From NCBI GenBank assembly GCA_012729815.1, contig JAAYCJ010000267.1:1-53787 (forward strand): a stretch of DNA of 53,787 nt, given 5' to 3'. Numbering within the stretch: the stretch's first letter is position 1; each line of letters opens with the position of its first letter. The DNA comes from Phycisphaerae bacterium (GTDB lineage Bacteria; Planctomycetota; Phycisphaerae; JAAYCJ01). Below, piece by piece: positions 44,292 through 53,787 of the stretch. The notes beneath the pieces are model-generated. The model had not been told where the DNA came from. It saw only the letters and a list, made by a program, of their open reading frames with translations, and searched no databases. The position numbers were made by a program, and so were the translations under genes.

Positions 44292-45155
44292 ATGATGGTG
44301 TCATTGAAACGCTTGTTGCTGGTGTTGGCGATCCCGACTCTGCTGGTGGACGGATGCGGGAAGGGCCGCGCGGAATCGGATCTGCCGACAGAGGTGGCTG
44401 CAACCAACTCATACCTGGAGTGCGTGGCGAGGGATCTGCTGGATGAAGGCGCGCCGGTAGTCCAGTTGAGCAGCCCCGGCATGTGTCCCGGGCATTTCGA
44501 CCTGAGTCCCAGCCAGGCCCAGCAGCTTCAGACCTCGCGGCTGCTGTTTCGGTTTGAGTTTCAGACCGCTTTGGACGCGCGGGTGAGCGATCTGGTGGAG
44601 GCGGGGCTTCGCATCTGTCCCGTTCGCGCGGAGGGCGGATTGTGTTGCCCTGCCACATACGCGGCTGCGTGCCGCCAGGCCGCCGACGCCCTGGTCAAGG
44701 CGGGCCTGCTGCCCGAGACGCGGGTGCAGCCGCGGCTGGAGCGGATCGCCCGGCGCATGGCTGAGCTGGAGCAGCGGTGTCGCCGCCAAATCCAAGACGC
44801 CGGTCTGGCCGGTCGGCCGGTGGTCTGCAGCGTGCATCAGGAGGCATTCTGCCGGTGGCTTGGGCTGGAGGTGGTCGGCACGTTCAAAGCCGCCGACGTC
44901 GAGGCCCTTGGCACAATGGCGAAGGTCATCGAGAACGGGCGTGACGGCGGCGCGTCGCTGGTGATCGCGAACCGCTCGGAGGGACGCCGTTTGGCCGACG
45001 GGGTCGGATCGTGGCTGGCGGCGGAGGTGGTCGTGTTCGGCAACTTTCCGGACTCCGCGATCGGCCAGCGAACGTTCGACGACTTGGTCGACGCCAACGT
45101 CGAGGCGCTGATCGCAGCAGCTGAACCGGCTGCTTCAACCCAGCCGGCGGAGTAG
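44292..45155 (+). CDS. TroA/ZnuA-like metal-binding lipoprotein, cysteine-rich
   Basis: Related to cluster A-I substrate-binding proteins for zinc or manganese. The N-terminus ends in LLVDGC, a lipobox. NSYLECVARDLL, the GHFDLSPSQAQQL strand with the metal His, the long central helix, and VVCSVHQEAFCRWLGLEVVGTF follow the TroA layout. It has some ten cysteines (for example ICPVRA, GGLCCPATY, AAACRQ), unlike usual zinc-binding relatives, where His ligands dominate, and lacks the His-rich loop. No permease or ATPase gene follows. Nearby NikR suggests nickel or another soft metal. Start at ATG 44292 or 44295. Length is 287 residues. Confidence 0.78.
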   Translation: MMVSLKRLLLVLAIPTLLVDGCGKGRAESDLPTEVAATNSYLECVARDLLDEGAPVVQLSSPGMCPGHFDLSPSQAQQLQTSRLLFRFEFQTALDARVSDLVEAGLRICPVRAEGGLCCPATYAAACRQAADALVKAGLLPETRVQPRLERIARRMAELEQRCRRQIQDAGLAGRPVVCSVHQEAFCRWLGLEVVGTFKAADVEALGTMAKVIENGRDGGASLVIANRSEGRRLADGVGSWLAAEVVVFGNFPDSAIGQRTFDDLVDANVEALIAAAEPAASTQPAE

Positions 45156-45220
45156 CCGTCCGCCTGAGGAATCCCGCCTCCGAAAAAACTCCCCAAAAAG
45201 GACCACACCGGTACTGCGCC

Positions 45221-45252
45221 GTCACAAATCGGTAACATCCGTCCCCTACAAT
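45221..45252 (+). promoter_or_regulatory. Direct-repeat operator over the promoter of the kinase operon
   Basis: GTCAC at 45221-45225 and GTAAC at 45232-45236 are 11 bp apart, the spacing of PhoB/OmpR-type half-sites, followed by TACAAT at 45247-45252. The repeats sit where the -35 box should be, as expected for an activator of this type. The operon encodes such a regulator. Confidence 0.5.
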
Positions 45253-45302
45253 CGCCGTGGCGTCGATGGGACAAAATGGTACTATGGTGATGGAGGCAGA
45301 TC

Positions 45303-47198
45303 ATGAAACGAATCGGATTACTGATGGTCGCGGCGATGTTGGGCCTCAGCGGGCCCGTCCGGGCCGAGGCGCCTTCGGTGCTGCTGGAGAAGGCGATCTA
45401 CGCCGAGCAGACCGAGGGCAACCTGGACGATGCGATCCGGCTCTACGAGCAGGTCATCGCCGAAGCCGAGACCAACCGCCAGCACGCCGCTGAGGCGTAC
45501 TACCGGTTGGGCTCGTGCTACCTGCAGAAGGGCGAGAAGGAAAAGGCGGCCAGGACGCTGCGGGAACTGCTCGCCAAGTACTCGGATCAGCCCGGCCCAG
45601 CGGCCAAGGCGCGGCGAATGCTGGCCAAACTGCCGCCGGTCGGCGATCGACCGCTGGTGCTTGGCACCTCGCCGGAGGCGTTCGCCAATAACGTGTCACC
45701 CGATCTGGACAAGATCACGGTCACGTTCGACCGGCCGATGCAGGATGGAGGCTGGTCGTGGACGGGCGACGGCGAGACGTTTCCCAAAGCCACCGGCGGA
45801 CCCCGTTACGACAGCAGGAGAATGACCTGTGTGCTGCCGGTCAAGCTCGAACCCGGCAGGGTCTACTGGGTCGGCATCAACAGCCCGAGCCTTCGGAACT
45901 TCAGGAGCGAGAGCGGTCAACCGGTCTTGCCGTATGTCATCCTCTTCGCAACGGCAACGGCCGACGGCCAGCCCACAACCATTCCGGACGATCTGACGGC
46001 CGAGGCAGAGACAATCAATTCACAGGCAGGACCGCTGGCGACGTCCCAGCCGGCGACGCTTGAGCTTCAACCGGCGCCTTGGCCGAAGAGCGAGGTCATG
46101 CGCCTGAGGTTGGTCACGCCGGCGGGAATGGAAGTGGGCGAGCAGATTTGGACGGTGCAGGCGGACAAGGCGGACGACGTGGAGGCATGGCGGATCGAAT
46201 CCCGCATGACCATTCCGGTCAATAACGCGTGGCAATTCACGCAGGTGTTAACCCGGCAGGATACCTTCGCTCCGATCACCGGCGTGACGCGGCATCAGGG
46301 CGGCGAGTTTGATGCCCGGTACGGCAAGAACGCGGTCGAACTGACGACGACAATGAAGGACAACCTGACCAGCCGGACGATGGACATCGACCGGAAGGTG
46401 TTCGACAACGAGCAGGCGATCTACGTGATCCGCCGCATGCCGCTCGCCGAAGGCTACAACGGTTCGTTCTGGATCTTCCCGGTGCAGAGCAGCGTGGTGG
46501 TCGAATGCCGCATCAATGTGACGGGAAAGGAGACGATCAAGACGCCGGCGGGCGAGTTTGAGTGCTTTGCGCTAGAGCTGCGCGTGTTTGCCGGGAATAC
46601 TTGCGCGTTGACTCATCGGCTGTGGATATCGACGGACCAGCACAGGTACCTGGTCAAGTACGATGCGGACACGGTGGTCATGGAACTGGTCGAAGCCGGT
46701 CCGTGGGTAAAACAGCCGACGACGTACACCAATCGCGAAGTGGGCGCAGCGGTCACGGTTCCGACCGGCTGGTTCGTCTACGAGAACCAGACCCCTCTGC
46801 CGTACAAGTTCATGCTGTATCTGCTCTCGCCGGAGATGAAGGTCTGGTCGGTGCTGGCGGCGACGGAGTTGTCGTTGGCTGAGGCCACGCCCAAGGAGGT
46901 GGCCGACGGCGATATCCAGGTCCTTAAGGGCTACTTCAAGGGCTACACCGTTCGCGAGGGCAGTTGGGCCGACGTGACGGTGGCGGGCCGGCCGGCGATC
47001 CGCTTCGTCGCCGATTACCAAGACGACGGCCGGACGATGGTCGAGGAGCGGACCTACATTCTCGGCGAATCGATGGTATACTGGTTCGTGTTCCGAGTCG
47101 AAAAAGCACTCTTCGATCAGCACAAGCCGGTGTTCGAGAAGATCGTCAGCAGCTTGGACCTCAAGCCGGCAGCGGCCGCGACGCCAGACGGCCAGTGA
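45303..47198 (+). CDS. Exported TPR and Ig-like domain protein
   Basis: A periplasmic or surface protein of 631 residues. It has a Sec signal (MKRIGLLMVAAMLGLSGPVRAEA), then TPR repeats at 30-105 (GNLDDAIRLYEQVIAEA, AAEAYYRLGSCYLQKGEKEKAARTLRELL), then a SbsA-like Ig domain at about 118-210 (SPDLDKITVTFDRPM). The rest is beta-rich, with a DUF3108-like segment around KETIKTPAGEFECFALEL and a C-terminal domain. It is the first gene of the operon with the histidine kinase, 29 bases away, and may be the sensor's periplasmic partner or its target. Role inferred only from context. Confidence 0.82.
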   Translation: MKRIGLLMVAAMLGLSGPVRAEAPSVLLEKAIYAEQTEGNLDDAIRLYEQVIAEAETNRQHAAEAYYRLGSCYLQKGEKEKAARTLRELLAKYSDQPGPAAKARRMLAKLPPVGDRPLVLGTSPEAFANNVSPDLDKITVTFDRPMQDGGWSWTGDGETFPKATGGPRYDSRRMTCVLPVKLEPGRVYWVGINSPSLRNFRSESGQPVLPYVILFATATADGQPTTIPDDLTAEAETINSQAGPLATSQPATLELQPAPWPKSEVMRLRLVTPAGMEVGEQIWTVQADKADDVEAWRIESRMTIPVNNAWQFTQVLTRQDTFAPITGVTRHQGGEFDARYGKNAVELTTTMKDNLTSRTMDIDRKVFDNEQAIYVIRRMPLAEGYNGSFWIFPVQSSVVVECRINVTGKETIKTPAGEFECFALELRVFAGNTCALTHRLWISTDQHRYLVKYDADTVVMELVEAGPWVKQPTTYTNREVGAAVTVPTGWFVYENQTPLPYKFMLYLLSPEMKVWSVLAATELSLAEATPKEVADGDIQVLKGYFKGYTVREGSWADVTVAGRPAIRFVADYQDDGRTMVEERTYILGESMVYWFVFRVEKALFDQHKPVFEKIVSSLDLKPAAAATPDGQ

Positions 47199-47227
47199 GG
47201 CGAGGCGGTTCGTCCTGTAGGTAGCGG

Positions 47228-49194
47228 ATGATGTTTCGACGACGCAGACAACCGGACGGTGGACGCGGCCACGAGATCTGGCCGATCTTCGGCCTGCTCC
47301 TGGCGGCAGTGGTCGTGTCCACCGTCTGCGTCTTGTGGTTCATGGGCCAGGCGATGCGCAACGAGAGCCTGGCCGTCCGGCAGCAGGTGACCGAGTGGCA
47401 TCGTACCCGGCTGGATGAGGCGGCGGGACGCGTGCGGCGGATATTCTCAGCGGATGGAGCGATGGGCGCACCTCTGGCGGCGGGCGGGCCACAGGAGGCC
47501 GCTGAGATCTTTGAACGGGAAATCCGGTCCGGCAAGGCGCAAGGGCTGATCCTCTACGACAAGGACGGGCACCGCATTTGCCCGTTACCGATCGCGGAAG
47601 AGCCGGGATTCGAATCGCCGGCGTGGACGGAGGCTGGGCGGATTGAGCATCAAGAGCACGACCCGGTCTCAGCGGCGAAGCTCTATGCCGCCATCGCACA
47701 GGATTCGGCGGCCGTGGATGAAACAGCGGCGGCCCTGCTGGCCCAGGCGCGGTGCCTGATCAAATCCGGCCAGAACGGCCGGGCGATCGAAACGCTGACG
47801 AAACTGACGGACGATCCAGCCTTCGCCGAAGCGCGAAACGGCGATGGGCGGCTGATGGCGCCCAACGCCATGCTGCTGACGCTGGAGTTGGTGCGGCGGA
47901 TTGGACAGACCGCCCCGTCGGCCAACCTGCTCGAAGAGCGCCTGCGGCGAAGCCTCGCCGCTCGGATCGAGGACTACAGCGGACCGTGCATGCCGTCATC
48001 GCAGCGGCTGATGCTGATGGCCCGCCTGCGTGAGATGTATCCGAATCATCAGGAATTTGCGACCGAACAGGCTGAGGCCCTGGTCCAGGCGTATCTTGAC
48101 GCGGCGACGTCTCCTCCATCGGCCGGCGTGCTGTGCCCTACCCCCCTTCCGGAGGTCTGGCAGTTCGCCTCAGCCGACGGTAGAAGCCTGCGGCTCTTCG
48201 ATGCGCGGACAATCTACCAGTCGATCCGGGAGCAACTGCCGACGGATGACGGCGAAATAACGATCCTGGCCCCGGGCCGAGCGGCTGAGGGCCAACCGTT
48301 CCTCATCACGACTGTGGGCGAGACGATGCCCGAATGGCGGCTGGCTCTGATGCTCGATGAAGCCGAGCTTTTCGCCGCCGCGGTCCAGCGCCGGCAGGCG
48401 TCCTACCTGTGGAGCGCGATCCTGGTGATCCTGGTGATCGCGGCGCTGGCGGCGCTGATCGGCCGGCACCTGCTGCGCCAGGTGCGGCTGGCCCGGCTCA
48501 AGAACGATTTCGTGGCGACGGTCTCGCACGAGCTTAAGACGCCGCTGGCCTCGATGCGTCTGCTGGTCGATACGCTGCTGGAAGGGCGCTGTCGCGATCA
48601 GAGCCAAGTGCGCGAGTATCTGGAATTGCTGGCTCGCGAGAATGTCCGGCTCAGCCGGTTAATCGACAACTTCCTGACTTTCTCGCGAATGGAGCGGAAC
48701 AAACGGACCTTCGAGTTCGTCAACGTCCAGCCGGCGGAACTGGTCGAAGAGGCGGCGGCCAGCGTCAAGGAACGCTTCGAGGCGTCAGGCCATCGACTCG
48801 AGGTGGACGTGGCCGACGGCCTGCCGCCAGTGACGGTGGATTGCGACGCAATGCTCACCGTACTGCTGAACCTGCTGGACAACGCCTGCAAGTACAGCGG
48901 CGACGGTCGGCGGATCGGCCTGCGGGCCTACGCCGACAACGGGCAGGTGCTCTTCGAAGTCAGCGACGACGGGATCGGCATGTCGAAACGGGAGACCAAG
49001 CGGGTCTTCGAGCGGTTCTATCAGGTCGATCAGACTCTCTCGCGCCGGGCCGGCGGATGCGGGCTGGGGCTGAGCATCGTCAAATTCATCGTCGATGCCC
49101 ACAGCGGCTCGATCGACGTGAGGAGCGAACCGGGCAAAGGCAGCACCTTCACCGTCCGGCTGCCATCGGACGGCCAGCGGAGACACTGCGAATC

Positions 49195-49198
<4 letters not shown>
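47228..49198 (+). CDS. Membrane sensor histidine kinase
   Basis: The sensor half of a two-component system. One membrane helix near 17-45 (IFGLLLAAVVVSTVCVLWFM) and another near 396-415 (LWSAILVILVIAALAAL) bracket a 350-residue extracytoplasmic region. That region holds TPR-like helices (LLAQARCLIKSGQNGRAIE), echoing the TPR protein upstream. The HisKA motif is VSHELKTPLASM with phosphorylated His near 434. The ATPase domain has LLNLLDNACKYS (N box), DDGIGMS (G1) and GCGLGLSIV (G2). Its TGA overlaps the regulator's ATG. Length is 656 residues. Confidence 0.93.
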
Positions 49199-49890
<692 letters not shown>

Positions 49891-50253
49891 GCACCTGTAA
49901 TGTGGCACGGCCTCGGAGGCTATGGTCGACGACCAGAATGGCGTACCGCATCCTAAGCTCCCTGACGGGCAAGCCCACTTTTTACCATCTGCGTCAGTAA
50001 GCTGCATTGAGTAATTATAAAAATATGTCATGAGGGGCGACCAGAAGAGACATTCTGTTTCTACAGTTATCGGTCCAAGCTCCAGTCGAAACCGGGCGTT
50101 TGACGACAATAGAATGTGGCGCGGAATGTGCATTTTCCGTGGATAGAACGGCCTGCGGCAGCTAAAATTAGGGTTAATAGTTCAGTTTGTGGAGTCTCGT
50201 TGAAAATATCACACTAGATTTGTCATAGGCGGAAAGGAAAGGTTGGCGCCAGG
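49891..50253 (+). other. 363-base gap before the topoisomerase gene
   Basis: AT-richer than its surroundings and without a credible gene. Weak promoter-like sequences near 50198 (TTGAAA with TCATAG 17 bases on) could serve the topoisomerase gene. No terminator, tRNA or obvious repeat is seen. Confidence 0.4.
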
Positions 50254-52182
50254 ATGGCAAAGACAACCCAGAGCAAGAAGGCAGAAAAGGCAGCGAAAAA
50301 GAAAGAAACGGTGAAGCGGCGGGTCAGTAAACCCAAGACCGAGGACAGCCTCTTTGCGGACCTTGAAGAGCAGGATCAGGCAACGGCGGTGGCGGTTGAA
50401 GAAGCCCCGATCGATGAGCCGGTGGTCGAAGAGCCACTGATCGAAGAGCCGGAGGAGGAAGCGGTCGAAGCCGCTCCGAAAGGAAAGAAGCGTAAGTCCG
50501 ATAAATCGGCGGGCGAGGCCCCGGCCAAGCGGAAGAAGCTGCCGGCCCCCTACGCGACGGCTGAGACGATGGCCCAGCGTCAGCGGGAGATCTCGGTCTC
50601 CGAGTTCTTCGCCAAGAACCGGCACCTGCTGGGCTTCGACAATCCGCGCAAGGCCCTGCTGACCACGATCAAGGAGGCGGCGGACAACTCGCTGGACGCC
50701 TGCGAAGAGGCGGGCATTCTGCCGTGGATCGAGGTAACGGCCAAGCAACTGGCTGAGGACCGATTCGAGGTGACGGTCGAGGACAACGGGCCGGGCATCG
50801 TCAAACAGCAGATTCCCAACATTTTCGGCAAGCTGCTGTACGGCTCGAAGTTCCATCACCTCAAGATGTCCCGCGGCCAGCAGGGAATCGGCATCTCAGC
50901 AGCGGGCATGTACGGTTTGCTCACCACGGGCAAGCCGCTCCGCGTGACCAGCCGGACCTCAGCCAAGAAGCCCGCCCACTACTACGAATTACAGATCGAT
51001 ACTCAAAAGAACCGGCCGGACATCATCAAGGAAGAGGAGGTCGAGTTCGCCCAGGAACACGGCACGAAGGTTACCATTGAGCTGGAGGCCCGCTACCAGC
51101 GAGGGCGAACCAGCATCGATGAGTACCTGCGCCAGACCGCGATCGCCAACCCGCACGTGCACCTGCGCTACCTCACGCCGGACGGCGAACTGATCGAGTT
51201 CAAGCGGACGGTCGAGGAACTGCCGAACCAGCCCAAGGCGATCAAGCCGCACCCGTACGGCGTCGAGCTGGGCGTGCTGATCAAGATGCTGCACACCACC
51301 GAAGAGAAGACCCTCAGCGGGTTTCTGACCGGCGATTTTTCGCGGGTTTCGCCCAACGTGGCCCAGGAAATCGCCAAGGCGGCCAAGCTTGGCGTGCGTA
51401 GCCGGCCGTCGCAGATCGGACGGGGCGAGGCCGACCGGCTCTTCCAGGCGATCAAACAGGTCAAGATCAAAGCGCCCTCCACCGACTGCGTCGTGCCGAT
51501 CGGCGAAGAGTGTCTGCTGGCAAGCCTCCAGTCGGTGGTCAAAGCCGATTTCTACGCAGCCGCCACCCGTCCGCCGGCGGTCTATCGCGGCAATCCCTTC
51601 ATCATTGAAGCCGCTTTGGCCTACGGCAAACCGGTCGAAAACGCCAACGACGGCGGACCGGTCGAGGAAGAGGAACTGGAACTCGGCAAAGGCGACGGGC
51701 AGATCGAGATCGGCGAAGAGGACGAGAGCGAACTGATCAAGCTCTTTCGGTTCGCCAATCGCGTGCCGCTACTCTACCAGCAGTCGGCCTGCGCCACGCA
51801 CCGGGCCACCGTCCAGACCAACTGGCGGAACTACGGCCTCAGCCAATCGCGCGGGGCCCTGCCGACCGGACCGGTGGTGATGATCATCCACGTCGCCTCG
51901 GTGTGGGTGCCGTTCACCAGCGAATCGAAAGAGGCGGTCGCCCACTATCCCGAGATCATCAAGGAGATCAAGCTGGCGATCCAGGACTGCGGCCGCAAGC
52001 TCGCCCGCTACCTCCGCCGCGAGAAGCGCGTGCGGGACGAACTCAAGAAGCGGTCCTACATCGAGAAGTACATCCCGCACATCGGAATCGCCCTCCAGCA
52101 GATCCTCGGCCTGACCCAGCCCAAGACCGACAAGGTGGTCGAAGAACTCAAGGACATCCTGGAAAAGTCCCGGACGCTGTAG
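50254..52182 (+). CDS. top6B: DNA topoisomerase VI subunit B with N-terminal extension
   Basis: The ATPase subunit of type IIB topoisomerase, common in archaea and plants and rare in bacteria. A GHKL fold carries [18 protein letters not shown] (N box, about 137-154), [11 protein letters not shown], and [16 protein letters not shown]2TH and transducer domain follow with PTDCVV-like [13 protein letters not shown] and [33 protein letters not shown]. The first 100 residues are an added charged tail (lysine-rich, then Asp/Glu-rich), not usual in archaeal Top6B. Subunit A, the DNA-cutting partner normally next to it, does not follow in the window. GGAAAGGAAAGG precedes the start. Length is 642 residues. 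Confidence 0.92.
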   Translation: MAKTTQSKKAEKAAKKKETVKRRVSKPKTEDSLFADLEEQDQATAVAVEEAPIDEPVVEEPLIEEPEEEAVEAAPKGKKRKSDKSAGEAPAKRKKLPAPYATAETMAQRQREISVSEFFAKNRHLLGFDNPRKALLTTIKEAADNSLDACEEAGILPWIEVTAKQLAEDRFEVTVEDNGPGIVKQQIPNIFGKLLYGSKFHHLKMSRGQQGIGISAAGMYGLLTTGKPLRVTSRTSAKKPAHYYELQIDTQKNRPDIIKEEEVEFAQEHGTKVTIELEARYQRGRTSIDEYLRQTAIANPHVHLRYLTPDGELIEFKRTVEELPNQPKAIKPHPYGVELGVLIKMLHTTEEKTLSGFLTGDFSRVSPNVAQEIAKAAKLGVRSRPSQIGRGEADRLFQAIKQVKIKAPSTDCVVPIGEECLLASLQSVVKADFYAAATRPPAVYRGNPFIIEAALAYGKPVENANDGGPVEEEELELGKGDGQIEIGEEDESELIKLFRFANRVPLLYQQSACATHRATVQTNWRNYGLSQSRGALPTGPVVMIIHVASVWVPFTSESKEAVAHYPEIIKEIKLAIQDCGRKLARYLRREKRVRDELKKRSYIEKYIPHIGIALQQILGLTQPKTDKVVEELKDILEKSRTL

Positions 52183-52364
52183 GGGCTGGGCGCGACCTTC
52201 GGCATTTCCAGGTCCACCGGAAAGGGAATACATCTGCAGAGCGTGCCCTGGTCGCTCCTCCGTCACGGCGACCATCGGCACCTGTTGCGGTGCCCCCAAG
52301 AGTCTATCCTTCCCTCGATCCGGCGTGTCAGCGGACCAGAGTGATTACGTGTGACCGCAATAGT

Positions 52365-52734
52365 TTACCCCTCGGTCTGCGGCGGCTCCGGAGGAATGGG
52401 CGGGATCATCGGCTGAAGTGACTTGATCAGGTCAGGAATGCTGGCGGATGCGACTTCCCACAGACGTTCCTGCTTGATTTCGCCGTCTCATGAGCCAGAA
52501 CATTACGCAGACCAATGATCCGTCGCCAAGGCACCTCCGGATGCGATTCACGGAACACGGGCGAGACGCGCCGTGCCGCTTCGCCGATGATCTCCAAGCT
52601 CCGCTCCACCGCCAACTGAAGCTTCCGATCGTCCATGTACTGCGCGAATGGCACGGCGTGCATCATCTCCCAATGGTGACAGCCGACTCCAGCATGTCCC
52701 AGAGGTACGCGGCGTCACGATCCTCACGCCGCAT
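52365..52734 (-). pseudogene. HEPN (MNT-associated) toxin gene with two one-base deletions
   Basis: Read through two gaps, this is a complete HEPN toxin of about 123 residues. It begins MRREDRDAAYLWDMLESA at ATG 52734, overlapping the MNT stop by 11 bases. Near 52663 the frame hits TGA, while the same protein goes on in a second frame (HAVPFAQYMDDRKLQLAVE through IIGLRNVLAHE). At 52486/52487 one base is missing again, and the C-terminus continues in a third frame (GEIKQERLWEV to PPQTEG and TAA). The RNase motif Rx4HxY should read RNVLAHEY; the second deletion falls in the Tyr codon. The toxin should be dead, unless the deletions are sequence errors. Confidence 0.8.
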
Positions 52735-53029
52735 AGATGACCTCCTTGCCGGCCAGGATCGACTGCCGCCGGAACGGATCACGGATCGTGTCCTGCTCCA
52801 CAAGATGCACGGGACGGCCGAAGAGCTCGTGCAGCTCAGCCTCCATGTCCACAAGGTCGAACAGGCTCCAAGTCGCTTCGGCAGCGAAGGTCACCAGGAC
52901 ATCGACGTCGCTTTCGGGTCCGAACCGCTCCGTCAACACCGACCCGAACAGCGCCAATTCCCGCACTCGCCACCTTCGGCAGAAGTCGGCGACATGCTCC
53001 GTCGGAATCTCGACTCGGCTTTGCACCAT
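52724..53029 (-). CDS. MNT-type nucleotidyltransferase antitoxin
   Basis: The antitoxin of HEPN/MNT systems: it AMPylates the Tyr of the HEPN Rx4HxY motif and so silences the RNase. It is intact, 101 residues. The catalytic motif is FGSVLTERFGPESDVDVLV, a GSx(9-11)DxD pattern, and the later FDLVDMEAELHELFGRPVHLVE is the family's second half. Start ATG 53029 has AGGAAAG about ten bases upstream; an upstream ATG at 53062 is less likely. With its toxin broken, the gene may be on the way out. Confidence 0.85.
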   Translation of the reverse strand: MVQSRVEIPTEHVADFCRRWRVRELALFGSVLTERFGPESDVDVLVTFAAEATWSLFDLVDMEAELHELFGRPVHLVEQDTIRDPFRRQSILAGKEVIYAA

Positions 53030-53197
53030 CGGCGCTCTTTCCTGATCTTGTGGCAAACGCACTACACCGGCTTACCAACGATCGTATATCCGAACCCGTT
53101 CTCCGCGCCAAATGCGAGATGGGGCAAGGGCCTGTGCGTCTCGCGGCGCCCTGCCGGCCGGAAAAGCGAGCACGCGTCCGTAGGCAACTCCAGAACT

Positions 53198-53787
53198 CTA
53201 TCCGATCCGAATCTCCGCCCAGACCAGCTTGTACTCCTGCTCGCCGGTCGCCCTGATTTCGACCACGTTGTAGCCGTCGTGCAGCGTCGCCGGATCGATC
53301 TCGAAACCGGCGAGGGTCTTGACGCACGGGTGGACCTTCGGCGGTTTGACGTCGGTGGGTGCCAGCCGCTGCGTGTTGAGCCGCCCTTCGAGGCCCGAGG
53401 CGTCCAGCTCGCCGCCTTGGCCCAGCCCAATCCAGGCCTGGGCGCGGCTGGCGGTCGGCCTGGGACCGATGTGAATGCGGAATGCGGCGGTGCGGTTCTT
53501 TGCCGCGCGGGCGGGCAGGGCCTGCGGCTGCGGTTGGCCCGGCGCCCAGGTGTCAGCGAAGCTGACCACATGCCGCCGCGGATGGGCGGTGGCCGTTTCC
53601 AGGCAGCCGCAATGATTCAGTATCTGACGATAGTCATCCGCATCGTCCACTGTGGTCTGTGAGTCCATGTAGTTGAACAGGTAGACCCGATCCGCCCCAC
53701 GATGCAGGAACGAAGCCGCCGTCCCACGGGCGGTCTCAGCGGTGTGCAGGAACCGCCCGTCGGCGAACGATTCGGGCGAGGGCATCA
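53198..53787 (-). CDS. Unidentified protein, C-terminal part only
   Basis: The open frame reaches the right edge, so the start lies outside. About 195 residues are visible and end at 53198. The first part has strands typical of a TIM-barrel end (GADRVYLFNYMD), followed by a small domain rich in Pro and Ala (FADTWAPGQPQPQALPA) and a beta-sandwich-like tail with YNVVEIRATGEQEYKLVWAEI, similar to C-terminal accessory domains of planctomycete glycoside hydrolases. I do not name an enzyme. No signal can be judged. Confidence 0.6.
   Translation of the reverse strand, partial: MPSPESFADGRFLHTAETARGTAASFLHRGADRVYLFNYMDSQTTVDDADDYRQILNHCGCLETATAHPRRHVVSFADTWAPGQPQPQALPARAAKNRTAAFRIHIGPRPTASRAQAWIGLGQGGELDASGLEGRLNTQRLAPTDVKPPKVHPCVKTLAGFEIDPATLHDGYNVVEIRATGEQEYKLVWAEIRIG

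Overview
The window looks like a chromosomal stretch of a high-GC planctomycete, most likely a member of the Phycisphaerae or a close relative. This is an inference from gene content, not from a marker gene. It rests on prepilin-type secreted proteins, a PEP-CTERM sorted protein, a bacterial topoisomerase VI B subunit, many radical SAM proteins and the general gene style. There is no rRNA, tRNA, CRISPR array, insertion sequence or phage gene that I can see. An NAD-linked class 1B dihydroorotate dehydrogenase and a formate-tetrahydrofolate ligase fit an anaerobic or facultative lifestyle.

Layout. 1-3712 (minus strand): the end of a prepilin-like protein, a GntR/FCD regulator and a large repeat-bearing lipoprotein gene that is broken twice. 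3839-8843: larB, then, divergently, pyrK-pyrD-tilS behind a strong promoter and a terminator-like leader, converging on def. 8963-13816 (minus): dprA, a low-GC three-gene cassette with a TIGR04255-family protein, aroB and a predicted lipoprotein. 13905-25343 (plus): folC with an apparently leaderless promoter, a radical SAM protein, a YchF-like GTPase, a catalytically degenerate DEAD-box-like protein, asnS with a coiled-coil insertion, a DedA protein, an acyltransferase-like hydrolase and an MrfA-like helicase. 25386-26229: three tandem micro-lipoproteins of 42-49 residues. 26248-30094 (minus): a UroD-like protein, an XRE-cupin regulator overlapping a TrkA-N protein, and a B12-binding radical SAM protein.

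30277-39997 (plus) carries Nif3-like, ParA, VanZ-like, DUF502, and then a compact set hpf-ptsN-ptsH-ptsI with no sugar permease, which suggests a regulatory phosphorelay. DUF2344, a TTG-started RNase E/G and a CPBP protease follow. 40038-41913 is fhs. nikR (minus) then sits back to back with a PEP-CTERM protein, a prepilin-like protein and a cysteine-rich TroA/ZnuA-like lipoprotein. A 34-bp inverted repeat lies over the predicted start of that operon, so it may be a nickel-controlled surface cluster.

45221-49890 encodes a TPR/Ig-like exported protein, a histidine kinase with a TPR-like sensor region and an OmpR/PhoB-type regulator, behind a direct repeat overlapping the promoter. 50254-52182 is a topoisomerase VI B subunit with a long charged N-terminal tail and no A subunit beside it. 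The right end (minus) holds an MNT antitoxin whose HEPN toxin partner carries two one-base deletions, one of them at the tyrosine that the antitoxin normally modifies, and the 3' part of an unidentified gene.

The strongest candidates for something undescribed are the micro-lipoprotein array, the nikR/PEP-CTERM/TroA-like cluster and the low-GC TIGR04255 cassette.
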